A stretch of DNA of 64,000 nt from Arcuatula senhousia (Eukaryota > Mollusca > Bivalvia > Mytilida > Mytilidae). The stretch is taken from the NCBI GenBank assembly GCA_963971305.1, contig OZ020311.1, positions 4,464,001-4,528,000 on the forward strand, written 5' to 3'. This document shows, piece by piece, positions 12,701 through 27,700 of this stretch. Position numbers and translations under genes: made by a program. The first letter of the stretch is position 1. Each line of letters starts with the position of its first letter. Below the pieces are notes generated by a model that ran no database searches, was not told where the DNA came from, and saw only the letters and a list, made by a program, of their open reading frames with translations.

Positions 12701-15700
12701 TAAAATCGTAGGGGTAAACAGGTCTGTAGATTGTGCATGAATTGGTTACTTTTAGTGAACTTTTAGTGAACAGCAGAGACCTTTTAAGTTAGTGAACTTC
12801 TTTGAGAATCGCTATTTTTGACATATTTAGTCATTTTGGGGGAAAAAAATGATGAATATTATGTTGGCCGCATATTCTGACCAAAATTATTTTTTGGTTT
12901 AACTATTCTCTTTTAAGTAATGAATAAATAAACAAAAATCTATGTTGGACAGAGCATGCGGCCACTTTTGATTTTGGCAAAATAGTGGTGAAAAGGGGTC
13001 AAAATCGACAAAAATGAAGATTTTCCTAATAATCCCAATATTTAGGGTGTTACCGAAAGGAACAACACAATTTTATCACTAGGAAACTGTTTTAAATGTT
13101 AAATATAGACATGCTGCAAGTTATTTCTAAAGCATCCATTTCTATTGCTTGAACATGAAAAATCAACCAAATTACAGGGCCAATAATAGGTCTTTGTGAA
13201 CCTACTCCTTTCAGATGATGTTGATGTTGTTGAAATCTTTAATTTTCAATTAAGAAAATGAAATTTTTAACTCATACTGAATGCCAGATACAAACCAAAC
13301 ATAAATTGTATCTGAATAGACAGCAACAGTACAGGATTATAAGAAGCATTCAATAGGAAAGATGTCAAAACATGAAAATATTTGAATGAATTTCTAGTGT
13401 TAAACCATGTCATAGAGACAAATTTTGCGCAGACAACAGAGAGAAGACAAAGGTCTATACATGTTCTATGAATACTATATTTCTACCTTTGCCTCGGATG
13501 TCATTCTCAGGGTTGGCATGGACAGGGATTTCTGGTCACAAAAATTCATCTCTGCCATCTCACCTCCAGATCTGTAAATAACAAGCCAAGGTTTATATGA
13601 TGAGCCACTCTTGTACATATTACTGTGGTTTAATTTATTTTCACAGATACCAATTTTTATGGTATGGTGAAAAGGGGCAATTTCCTGGATCTTAAATACC
13701 TGCACAATACAGAATCAATGTTTAAAACTACTTTTTGTTGGATACCAAATTTCATGAGGCAAGCCACCCATGAAAACCACAAGAATAGTTTTCCCCAGGA
13801 ATAATGATGAAACAGTAGTTTGGATTTGTGTAATTTTTGTGGCAATGTGATGTTCTTGTTATGAATAATAAGTGTACAAAATTAAATCAATACCCAACTT
13901 CAGCTAGACTAAAAGATAAAGCCGAGGAAGGACAGAAAAATGAAATAATGGACAGAATGTAGAAATAAATGTCCTGCAACTTTTGTCAACATCACAAATA
14001 ATATGCTAATTTTTCTCTCAAAGATGCCAAGATTGGCAAATATGTCTTTGGAGTTCTTGACAGCCAAACCATATAACATATTACAATGCCATTAAGTCTT
14101 TTTGGTATATAATGTACTTTTTAGAACCTATCGTGAAAATATCTACCTGGCATCTTCCCACAGCTGGAAAGCATTGAGTAGAGCTACATGATCACTGAAC
14201 CTATCCCCCGCCAGGGATTTATGTACCCAGCCTAGCCGTCTTCTGTCTGTAGGGGTGATGAATGGTTCGGGGAAGGTTGTACTGGCGGCTATTGTACACA
14301 CTGCGTCACCAACACTGAAAGATTAATGTTGATCATTGATCAAATTATGAAAGTAAGAAGGGTTTGTCATTATTCATTCTCTCAATCAAATACTAACTTA
14401 TTATGGTCTAGCTGTAAATAAAATAATTTTCATGGTATTTTAATTTAAAAAATAAGGTTCTGTGGACATTGACACTAGTAAAACTAGAGGCTCCCAGGAG
14501 CCTGAATCGCTCACCTTGTATTTGATGATACTTATAAGCTGGATATTTTAACAAAGGACTGCTACTCTGTGGAATTATCAATTTTAATGTTCTAAGGGAA
14601 AAAACTCCTTTCAAGAAAGATCTTACAATTTTGACCCCATTACATATTTTTAGATCTTTATGTGCTTAACCATATGCAAGATATTAGTCTTAAAAGAGCA
14701 AAATTTAAAGAAAAAAAAAAAAACAAGAAAAAGGGCAATAACTCCTACAACCATTGTCAGATCTTCTTTAAAACTTCAGGGCAGGTATGTGCTGATCATT
14801 ATTACCCAAACAGAATTTTAATATCTGTTACCATTTTTGAGTTATTTGCAAAAAACTGAAATTTACCCTTATGTTCTATTTGTAGCCGTGTAGGCCATAT
14901 TTTTTGTCGAATCAAATTTCAATCATTAATTTTGTAGACCACATACTACAGAACATTCCAACCAAGTTTCATTTCATTTGACTAAGCAGTTTCAGAGAAG
15001 AAGATTTTTGAAAAGTTGAACAAAAAGCTGTAAAAAATGGTCAATTTTTACAATCCAAGAGGTATAACTCCTAAAGGAACGATCCTACAACTTTGACTCT
15101 GTTACAACTGTTGTAGATCTTGATGTGCTTAGTCATATGCAATTTAAATTTTTGAAATATCTTGTACAGTTTTCAAGATACGGGGCTAAATAAGTCCAAA
15201 ATTTTGAAAAAATCCAGAAAAAGGGCAACAACTCCTACATCGGTTGTTGGATCTTTTTGAAAATTTGTGGGCAGGTAGATCTTGAGGTGCTGATCACTTT
15301 TACCTGATGCCAGAATTTTGATATCTGTTACGGTTTTTGAGTAATTTGCAAAAAACTGCAATTTACCCCTATGTTCTATTTTTAGCCATGGCAGCCATGT
15401 TTTTTTGTCAAATCAAAATTTCGAACGATAGTTTTGTAGAGGACATACTACAGGACAACTCTTTCAAGTTTCATTACATTTGGCCAAGCGGTTTCAGAGA
15501 AGAAGATTTTTGAAAAGTTGAACGACGGACGCCAAGTGATGGCAAAAGCTCACATTGCCCTTCGGCAAAGTGTGCTAAAAAGAATTATAAATTATCATAA
15601 CCAATTAAAAGCTCACTACAGCTTGTGTTGTAAAACATGTATGTAATATTTGAAAAGATTTGCTGAATCAAATATGTTTTAATTACTTAATCAAATAGAC

Positions 15701-18700
15701 CAAATTAAATAGGCTAAGATAGTATTAAATTTCTATAAGGCTATAACAACAAATTGATATGCAAAACAAGAATATGTCTAACAGAAATAATGCCCCATCT
15801 TGCAACATTTGGGATAGACAGATGAACGAACCCACACACTATATGCCCTCTACTTTCATAGATAGGGCATAAAAATTGGAAGATAACACAATCTATCTTA
15901 TTTTTTTTTTTATAGTAAAAGTCTTAAAACTTACTAGAACATACAGCCAAAGATGATCATCTTCCCCAGTCTGGGCTCGATCGGTAACTTGGCAAGAATT
16001 TTACCTAGTGGTGTCAGCTCATCATTAGAATCTAATGCTCTCATCTCTAATAAATAAAAAATAATAATATTAAAAATCTATGTTGCTTTTCACATTATAT
16101 TTTGTGTTTCATGAGATAAATGGTCTTTCAAATTTTTTTTTACAGTTCTAAGTAAAAAACATTTATTTTTTCCCAAGTCATAAAAAATTGTTGTATTAAG
16201 GGGGTCTTTCTTTGGCTTTTTCAGGACTGTACTTGAATTGAATACATCATATTTTAACCTTGGGCCAAAGGAAAAACAGCAAACAAGGTCCATTGGCCTC
16301 ATTGAAGGCTGCTTGCTCTTTTTTATTGTGGTTTTTAAACTTCCACTTGCTTATGCCGCTGTCCCATACACCTATTCCACATCTCATTATTTTCTATTAA
16401 CAAGATTGATCTTTTCCAAATCATAAACATGATTTATCTTTTCCATATATTTATAGATAAATTATCATCGTTGCCCAATGATAACTACCTTTGAGAAGTG
16501 CCTCAGCCTCAATGACAGCGTCAATAGGAGGTGGCTCCACAGCTTTAGCCATGAACTTCCCAATAGGACCAAGTCGTAGTAGCTTGATGGACAGAGCCAG
16601 TTCATGTAAAGGTGTTCTGAAGATTTCTGGTGTGGTGTGCTGTTCTAGTCTGTAATAATAAGCGAAAAATATTATCAAAGAACAAATCAATTGATAATTC
16701 ACTGTTATCTGTAAAGGCAAACAAAACAAATATTATAGCATATTATGAAAGTACATGTATTATTGGTACCCATGGAACTAGAATTTAATGAGTTTGTTGA
16801 CCAATACTATGGGTTAGTTTATAATGCTTTTTGTTAAAGTAATTTATCGATTGTCTTTGAAGCCCACAATGTAGTATAGTTTGATATATTTTTTGATGAG
16901 GAAAATCAATTAAGAACTTACTTTTCTTACATTCCCCTGTTACTAAGATGGAAGGCAAACCCAGGCCTATCACGACCAGCTCTATCCCTACTCTGTTCTA
17001 ACTTTGTCTTTGAAGTCCATATTGTGGCAAAGTTTGTTATAAAGGCAAACCCAGGTTTGTCTTTAAAGCCCACACTGTGGTGTAGTTTGTCATGATTTTG
17101 TTTAATATTTTTAAGACTTAATTTTCAGACCTTAATGAGGCAACAAATATTGGGATTGAGAGTGGATTCAAGTCCAACTAATATACCTAGAAGATCCTCA
17201 CCATAGATGTCATATGATAATTAACATGAGAACTTACTTTTCAAACCTAGCCCTGCTACACAAATGAAAGGCAAACCCAGGCCTTACACGACCAGCTCTA
17301 CCCCTTCTCTGTTCTAGGTTTGTCTTTGAAGCCCACACTGTTGCATAGTTTGTCATGTTGTTATGGGATGTGAACAGCTTCATTTTGGCTCTGTAAATTA
17401 AAAAATATTGCTTAACATGTATCTGTTTTCTTTTTTGAATGATTTGATTCCATTCTTAAACAGCATAATGATAAACTATAGAATAAAAGTTTACACATAA
17501 ATGAAGATACAAAGCCGATGTTCAATAGCATATTTGACTGCCAAAATTTTAGAATTACATGTAGGGCATTGGAAATAATTTTATGATAATTTAACTTACT
17601 GTAAAAGTACTTGGTGGGTATCAATTTTCGTGGATTGGGAGTAAATACATATTTGTGGATTCATGAATTCATGGTTTAAACAATTCTCTATTAAAAGCAA
17701 TGTTTAATTTTCTGTTCATTGGTTATTTAATTTGTGGTTTTTCTGACCCACGAAAACCACGAAAATTGGAACCCCACAAATATTAATACTTTCACAGTAA
17801 CTTAAAGATTTATTTAACTGATTTAATTGTAAATGAAAACCAAGAAAGTTGATTTTTAAGCAAGGAAAATGTCCTTATATATAAACATGTATTATAAAAT
17901 TCTTACTTGCAGCTGTCTATGACAAAGACCACATCATTGATAGTTACACTGGTTTCTGCTATGTTGGTGGACAAAATAATCTGGAAAACAAAAATTCAAA
18001 AATATATCTTGATTTTTCTTTAGAATTGTCAATAAACTGCATAACTTATCTTTGCATATTGTTTTTTGGTTTTAGCAAGTTACTATGTTTACAACTGATA
18101 GGGTTTTTATTTTGCATTTTCTTATTTTCATATCCAGATCCAGATGCTAGATGCGAATTTAGTGAAATTTTTATCACCACAACAAAAAAATCCCATTTAT
18201 TTGGTTCTATCTTGAAAATACTCACCTTGGTAACTCCATCAGGAACTGGTTCAAATACCTTCCTCTGGTCCTCTCTAGGTATCTGTGAGTGGAGGGGTAA
18301 CAGTTTATACTGAGGTCCTCCTGTTGTAAAAATGTGAAGACAAAAGTAAATTAAAGTTTGTTTTTGCCTACAAAACGATGTCTTCCCCCATTTCCCCAAA
18401 AAGTTCTAAGTTCAAAGGACCATAACTCCTACAAAAATTTGAGGATCAAAATGTCCAGGTAATAAGCACAACTACATATGATGTTCTTCCTATATACCAA
18501 GTTTCATTGAATTCGGTTCAGTAGTTTCAGAGGAGTTGCGCTGACAAGATGATAAATGAGGATTTTCAGCAATTTTCTAAGTTCAAAGGGACGTAACTCC
18601 TACAAAACTTTGAGGATCAAAATTTCCTGGTAATATGCACAACTCCATATGGTGTCCTTCCTATATACCAAGTTTCGTTGAATTCGGTTGAGTAGTTTCA

Positions 18701-21700
18701 GAGGAGTTGCGCTGACAAGATGATAAATGAGGATTTTCAGCAATTTTCTAAGTTCAAAGGACCGTAACTCCTACAAAAATTTGAGGATCAAAATGTCCTG
18801 GTAATATGCACAACTACATATGGTGTCCTTCCTATATACCAAGTTTCATTGAATTCTGTTCAGTAGTTTCAGAGGAGTTGGGCTGACAAGATGATAAATA
18901 AGGATTTTCAGCAATTTTCTAAGTTCAAAGGGCCATAACTCCCACAAAAATTTGAGGATCAAAATTTCCTGGTAATATGCACAACTACATATGGTGTCCT
19001 TCCTAGATACCAAGTTTCGTTGAATTTGGTTCAGTAGTTTCAGAGGAGTTGCGCTGACAAACTGTGTGACGGACAGACGGACGGACATGACAAAAACAAT
19101 AGTCTCCCCACAAAAGTGGGGGAGACATAATTTATTGGAAAACAAGGGGTTGCACTAAGTTGTGCTAAGCATAGCCCACTCGACCATTCAGAAAACAGGA
19201 AGTAGATGACAGACTGACCTGGCAAGGGGAAGCACGGTACAACTCATCATGCTGAAGCTGTATACCAAATTTTAAACCAATCCATCCAGTAGAAGCTGAT
19301 AAAACTGTTACAAAAAAATTCACATTTTAAATTTTTTACCCTAAAAAAGTCAAAGTCGGCTCAGAAAACAAGAAGTAGATGATAGACTGACCTGGAAAGA
19401 GAAGGCATGGTATTACTCATCATGCTGAAGCTGTGTACCAAATTTAAAACCAATCCATCCAGTAGAAGTAGCGAAATTGAACCAGATGGACAGACAGACA
19501 AGGTGATTGCAATATAGCCCCCTCTCTTACGAGTTGGGGTATAACAAGAATATGTCCAACAGAAATGATGCCTCACTTCAAAACATGGAAAAGTAACTTC
19601 AACCTGAAGAAAAAACTAACTTGGGATGGACAAATGAACAGACCCAAATTTTATATAGCCCTGTACTTTCATTGGTGGGGGATAAAAACAAGAGGCTCCC
19701 AGGAGCCTGAATCGCTCACCTGGTCTTGATGTCAACCCTATGAAGAACTTGGTAGAGCTGAATAAGCTGAACATTTAAGCAAGCAACAGCTTTTCTTTTT
19801 CAGCAATAGTTAAGCCAAAAACGTTCAAAATGTTATTTTAAGGGCCGTCTGAACACTTTGACTCTTTAGAGACTTTTATTTAGAGCTTAATTAACTGAAC
19901 ACTTAAGCAAGCAACCACTTTTCTTTATCTGCTATAGTTTTCATTATATAAGCCAAAAACATGAAAACATGTTTATTTAGGGGCTGTAATCCCTATCAGG
20001 GGTCATCTGACAACTTTGACCCTATGAAGACTTTTGTAGAGCTAAATGAGCTGAACATTCAAGCAAGCAACAGCTTTTCTTTATCTGCAATAGTTTTCAT
20101 TTTATAGGAAAAAAACACTATTTTTTACCTTTAAGGGGCTGTAACCCCTATAAGGGTTCATCTGACAACTTCGACCCTTTGAAGACTTTTGTAGAGCTAA
20201 ATGAGCTGATCATTTAAGCAAGCAACAGCTTTTCTCTATCAGCAATAGTTTTCATTCTGTAGGCCAAAAACATGAAAAAAGGCTGTTTTTGACCTTTAAA
20301 GGGCCATAACCCCTATAAGGGTTCATCTGACAACTTTGACCCAATGGAGACTTTGGTAGAGCTTTTGATTTTGAAGAGCCTTATTCCTTCGGATTTTTTC
20401 TATCTGTTATAGTTGCTGAGTTAAAAGCCATTGTAAGTGGTTTTACCATAAGTTTTATTTTTAGTAACGACAGCCATGTTTTTTATCGAATAATTTCAAA
20501 ATGAGGATCGTTTGTTGCCAACATGTCATACCATTCCTGCAAAGTTTCAGTTAAATTGGTTCAGTGGTTTCAGAGAAGATTTTTGAAATTGTTAACTGAC
20601 GATGACAGACGACGACAGACGACAGATGCATCGTGATGGCATAAGCTCACATGGCCTTTGGCCAAGTGAGCTAAAATAAAACAAAAGTTAGTGGGTGTTT
20701 ATCTCCATAATCAATGGTTAGATATTTAGGTCATGAATGTAAGCAGTAAAATGGCCATGCTCTTCTTTATTTTGTATATTCAAAAGTTTTATGATTGTCC
20801 AATACACAGAAGTTTTGCAGTTATTGATTATTTAGGCTTCTATCGATTTTTAACAACAAAAAATTCTCTTACCAAATTCTGGATGCATCTCTAGATGTTT
20901 GTGTAGAGCAAAGATCAAGTTCCATCCTGGCAGAAATACCAATATAGCACCAGGGATGTTTAGTGTTCTGATGTACTTAATCAGGGCCTACAAATACAAA
21001 CAAGTAATCTATGAGCCACTGCTCACTTTATATACCCCCACTTCATCCCGCCCCGCCCAAAATTGACGTTAGGTAAACAGTAAGTAGCTATGTTAGCGAC
21101 TCTTACTGGACTTATGATAAATGAACACATTATGTGCAATATAAATGAAAGAGTGTGTTTGAACAGTACAAAAGTTTGTGTAATGTGTTAGGGTTTAACA
21201 CAATTTCTACGAACATGGGCCATACTGGACAGACAGTTTGATTAATGGAAGAAACAAGATGAAAGTACTTTACATAAATCTGTACAAGGCCTGTTTTGTT
21301 TCAAATTACAAAGCAGAACTTGATGTACTACCTGATGGTGGTATTTATACAAAGGCCTTATACCACTTAGCCACACATGCCCCATCAAAAATATTTAGCT
21401 CATCACATGTTTGAAAGAGGTCCTTATTTATTCTATAGTTGCTTATTGATGTATGTGTAAAAAGTTACAGTTTTTATAGATTGAAACTCTTTAACATCTT
21501 AAAATAAAATTTGTAAGGCAAGTACCGTATAGCGGGAAATTTTCGCGAGGTTCTAATTTTTGCTATATTCGCGACCATTATTATATCGCAAAATATTGAG
21601 CCTGCGTAATTTAGAATAAATATTAATTTGTATTGAGAATATAATAAAATCGCGAAAATAAATGTCAACGTAAATAAAAACTAGGTCATTTAGTATGAAA

Positions 21701-24700
21701 TCGCAAAATTTGCAGGCCGCGAAAATTACCTGCTATACGGTATTATAATGCAGAACAAAGACTTACCTCAATAAGTTCAAATGACATCTCTTTCTCATTC
21801 AACATCCCTAAAGCTCTCTTGGTTTGCTCTGTGTACTCAGAACTCACTTTCAGATTACAATTTTCCTGTTAATAAATATATATAATCTTGATAAAATGAA
21901 TATGAGAACTCAATGCAAATTTCCTGACAAAGATCTGGGTAAATTGCATGATGGTGAACAGTGACTACTTATCAGATTAAAGGCTGCTGGCTATTTTCTA
22001 TTGTGGACTTTACAATTGCTGCAAACTTATGAAGGTTGTGTTGTGTACAACTATTCCACATTTCATTATCTTCTTTCAATATCTTAAAACCAGGAATATC
22101 ACTACATGCTAAATTACATGCAATAAGCATTGTTTTGTGGACAACCGGGAAATTTTTGCCCCATCTTTTTTTCTGCTGTAAAATGACTGACTTTAAGTTC
22201 GCCCAGTTCTAAATTCGCACTGTAATGTAATTGTCTGTAGACTTCATTTAAAGACAAATGTATTCCTGTCGTTTCATTTTCACACTAGCAATGTCAACGC
22301 GAAAATCCCGAAAATAATACTGCCGCGACAATTTCCCTGTTTACAGAACTAATATTTCAACCCACCTCCTGTTCTCCATCCTCTGTATCTATATCATCCT
22401 TATCCTTCTTTTTCTTTCTATCATTTGGTGGTGGGATGAAATTCAACATCTGTATACAATCTTCTAGATAATACTCTATAAAATTCAAAACAACGAGTAA
22501 AATCTGAAATCTTCACAATTAAAAGTATTAAAATAAGGTTTGTTATTCGACTAATTTGTTTATTTTCCCCTCATTTGGCAGAGGGATAATATGAGGCATT
22601 TGGATACAATCTCAAAAACTACAAATCAAGTCAAAACCATCATTTTTTGTGCTTTCAGAAATTCAGAAATCTAAATAGATCTTTCCATTTTAATCATAAC
22701 GATTTTTTGTACCATGTAATTTTAAAACAAGAATATGTCTAATGGACATAATGCCCCATCTTGCAACATTTGGGACAAATGGACAGACGGACTAACAGAC
22801 AAACAGATGAACTAACAGACCCAAACACTATTTGCCCGCCACTTTTGCAGATGGGGCATGAATGCCCCTGGAAGGAGCCTGAGAGTCTTACTTAACCACC
22901 CTATCAAATCTCTTTCATTTACTATTTCTAAGAAAAGCTTGACAAGTTGTCACAAACATACCTTGTACAGGATGGGTTCTGCCATACACCTCTACAATCT
23001 TACAGTTACCAAAGTACTCAGAGAATAGGGAAGTATCAATGGTGGCTGACATAAGTATGACTCTCAGTTGCGGGTAGGTATTCACCATGTCACGTAACAT
23101 GATCAGTAAGAAGTCAGTCTACAAATAGTAAACAGAGATCAAGATATTAATAATTTCATTTATCTGAAAATAAATTTACTTTACACATTGTATATTTACT
23201 ATAAACTTTTCATCTTACAAAACTTTATTAATACAAAATATATTGTAACAGGATTGTATTTTTTTTCCGCAGGATTTTTTTTTTAAAGATAAGCAATACA
23301 TTACATTTATATCCCTTTCATGGATTTCATCTACAATAACATGGGAGATTCCTCTCATTCCATTCTCTAATCTTCTCAGCAGTGTTCCTGATAAAATATA
23401 GAGATATATATAATTACTTGTAAAAGTAGTCAAATGTCAAATACAGCAATATGCTAGTATTACACATAGAAAATGCAAATACTATATGTGATACTTCATC
23501 TTAATAAATACAATGCTGACAAAATTAAGGAGACCAGCAAAAATTTTCTATAAATTTATAGACAGATTTGCATAAAAATGTAAATATGCATATTCCCAAC
23601 TAGTGCTTATACTCAAATTCAGAATAGTGGTACCTTTTTCAATTGAATTTAAATGACACCAACAGGTTTGCCAATTAGGTGTCTTAAGAGAAGAAAGAGG
23701 TTTAATATTAGGTCAGTGAAGTTGGTGAGCCATGCAGCACCTGTTGTTAGTATTAAATCATGAAGCATATCAATTCAGGTAGAAATTTAAATGGATTTCA
23801 CCTAACCAATAATTACTGATCAAATGGTCAGTTTGATCCATTTAAATTTCTACCTGAATGGATATTCTTTTAATGAGTTATACTTCAACAGGTGTTTCAT
23901 GGCTGACCAACTTCACTGACCTAATATTAAACCTCTTTCTTCTCTTAAGACACCTAATTGGCAAACCTGTTGGTGTCATTTAAATTCAACTGAAAAAGGT
24001 ACCACTATTCTGAATTTGAGTATAACTGCTTTGTAAAATTGCAAACCTGCATTTCTTAGAGCTTTTGTGTATTATCATTTTTTTCAGATGAACAGAAAAC
24101 TATAAGGCTCCCTCAACTGTGATGCAAGGCCAAAATATCTCTGTATGGATTCTCAGATGACTGTAAACTAGGTTTCCAACTTAAACATTTCATTTTTAAA
24201 GAAAACAAAATCTATGATACTTAACCACTGTACAATACAATACAACACTTCACAATATCAGGGTGTCAAGCCACTTTTGGTCTCAAAAATATAGGATTAT
24301 AGAGATATTTTTAAAATTTTATAGGGAAAATATAGGGATTTTTACAGAAGATTTATAGGATTTTTTATAAGAATTTGGTTTATAAATGTTTTGTTGTTAC
24401 ATGAAAATCCATCACGTCTTTCATTTTTTTGTGTGTAGATAAGATGAATTAAACAAGATCTAGGATGCATGTATACATAAATGTATAGCAACAGTTTATG
24501 AACCCTGGGCCACCCTGTGAGGGTGCTAGATGTTGAATAGGTCAGAAGAGAAGGCTCAGCTTGTTCTAAGTGGCAATTTAAAATGGTCTAGACTAGAGAT
24601 TCTGATGGTTACAGTAATCCTGCACAGAGCAATCAAGATGTGTACCCCAGACAGCTATATATTATTGGTGATCGTTAATTGTTAGGGTATAATACAGAAA

Positions 24701-27700
24701 GCCTGCAGTGCAATAGTTAGCCAAGGACAAGGTGTGTGGGGAGTATTTCATGTATTCATGTAAAAGACCTCTTTGTAGACTAGTTAGCCCCTAGCCACCT
24801 CTTCCTTCTTCTGATAGTCTTTGAGTTTGCTGTTCCCCTCCCATCAAAAATTTTGTAATCATCACTTTTGTTCATTTTATCATACATTGTACTTTTCACG
24901 TTCATCTGCCAAGAATTGAATTGTTTGATTAAATAATTGGTCATATGTTCATTGACAATTTATATTATCCATTAACACTAAGATGGAAAAATAAACTGAT
25001 ACATGTATTTAGAAAAAGTTTTAAAATTGCTCATAGAAACTGATGTTTAAGAGCTGTATAAACTCACACCTAGATGGTATTAATAATGATGATATATATA
25101 CTCTATGCTTTGAGATAAATACTTCACTGTCTTAAAAGCTCTTCTGTAAGCATTGCATTGTCAAAATGAAAATAAGGCACAATTGAAATGTATCAAAGAG
25201 CATCATGATGGCTTAAATTACATACAATGGATGATACAGCTAAAAGTTATGAATTCCATCCAAATAAGACGCTTTTTATTGGTTGAAACATTCAAATGAA
25301 TATTTTCAATTCATTTATTTTTTAAGGACGGTAATATTTTTGGAATATATAGGGCTTTATAGGGATTTTAAAGAAATATAGGGAAAATATAGGAATGGTG
25401 AAATTTATAGGAAAATATAGGAAAAAATAGGGACTTGACACCCTGCAATATGGTCTTGGGTACAGATCTACTCCACCAATTGACCAAACACACAAACCTA
25501 CCTTAATGGTATAGAGTATACCTACCCACTGTACAATACAGCACTCCGCAGTATGGTCTTGGGAATACAGACTCAAATCTGACACTGTATCCCACAGATA
25601 CACCTAGCTCCCCAGTTCTATAATACTCACCGACTGTACAATACAGAACACCACAGTATGGTCTCGGGAACACAGACTCAAATCTGACACTGTATCCCAC
25701 AGATACACCAACCTCTTCTGATCTCTCCTGAGCTACTCTTTCTGCTATAGATACAGCACTGATTCTTCTTGGCTAAAATGAAAAGGAGTGAGTGATGACA
25801 GAAATTTTCATCTACCATCAATTCAATTTTGTCAAAAAAGTTCCTAAAAAGGAGGAACTAAAAAAAAAAATTAAGGCCATAATAAAACTACAAAATGTGT
25901 CTATGAGCCACAGGATGGCCCTCCCATTTTTGAAATATCATTACCTACAATGTGTATTACCTGGGATATGGACCTTTACTAGAAATTGATCAAAAGTGTT
26001 CATGTGTAAAATATAGGTCGCTGTGACTCATTTCTGGTGGGTGGTGCCATGTTACCAAGACTCATCGAGTAGTGAAATATTATTGACTCTTAACATGTAG
26101 TATTCAAGATATGGACCTTAACCAAGAAGTTAACCAAAGTCATTCATGCGTAAAATAAAGGTCACAGTGACCTCATTTCTAGTGGATGGTGTCATGTTAC
26201 CCAAGACAAATCTAATGGTGAAATACCATTGACCATCAACATGTAGTATCTGAAATATGGACCTTAACCAAGAACTTAACCAAAGTCATTCATGTGTAAA
26301 TTATAGGTCACAGTGACCTAATTTCTAATGACACATCTAGTAGTGAAATATCATTGACCCCCAACATCTAGTATCCAAGTTATGGACCTTAACCAAGAAC
26401 TTATACGAAGTCGTTCATGAATAAAATATAGGTCACAGTGACCTAATTTCTAGTGGATGGTGTAGCCCTACCCAAGACCATCTGGTGGTGAAATATCTTT
26501 GACCCCCAACTTCTTACATCTGAGTAATGGACCTTAACCAAAGTGTTACGGACGGACATACAGACAAGGGTAAAACTATATGGCGAATCCACATACATGG
26601 TCGGGCCATAATAATTCCTAGATTCTCATCCAAATTTCTTGAAAATATAGGGCAGGCAGGCTTATTTTATTTTTTGTTTTTTATCCATTTTGGTAAAATA
26701 TTCTGCCATTTTAAAGAAAAAGTTTGAAGAACAGAAATAACTTGCCAAAAAATCAAAATAAAATTTTTGAGGTGGCTAAGAAAATCAGGGCGTGAGGGGA
26801 TGAGAATTTAGGATATTTTTTATATTGGCTTAATGAAGAACACAAACACATGTTGGTGGAGCCTTACCTTTCATTGTATATGGAAAGAAAATATTCTTCT
26901 TAACCATGTTTTATTATACTAGACAAACAAGTATTGACTTACAAACTTGGAAATAACAGAATTTTAAATGGCGTCAGAATTATAGAAATCATTTGAACAT
27001 AGGCTCCTACATGTATGTGAGTGAGATTAAGGCTTATTTACCCTTTTGGACAAACATGGGCTATACAGGGTTGTCAGTTTCAATGATGAATAAAATTGCA
27101 GACTTTAGGCGGGTAACTTACAAACCTCATACCATATACACATGTACATGTAAGTGTGCAAGTGCTTTTTTTCTGTAAATTACCAAGGACTCAAACTCTC
27201 CCCTGAATGGTAATTCGATGCATAAAGAGAGGTCAGTTTTAATATTGGAGGAAACTGGAATACCTTAAGGAAATCACAGACCTTGGATAGGGAATTGAGT
27301 TGACTAGCATCTTAATGTTTATTGTGTTATACATGGTGACCTACCTGTGTGATTACAATGTTACAGTCAGCTCCCCTTCCTTGTTGTATCATCTGATCCA
27401 TGATAAACTGTGTAACCTATAACACAAGACAATCAGTTTTATAGTGTTTTAGTTTGTTCTGTGAAGACTTACTACTAACAAAGTATGGAGTGGCCCTGAA
27501 AAAATCTAAATTTTTCACAAAATATTTGACAGATTTAAATAAAATTTGTATAATAAATTTTTAATTTCTATTTCACATAAGGGCCTTTTAAGGTGGTGGC
27601 ACACTGATAATTTCAAAATTTAGATTTTAGGGTATACTAGTAGATGCATTCATTTTACCATTAAAACAACTTTAAAACAGTTTTTACATTTTTTCAGCCT

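Noticed and set aside
12067..12711. Open frames in the 787-bp CAGACCTG element as a transposase
   Set aside because: Frames are short and lack DDE or BED-type motifs; the element appears non-autonomous.
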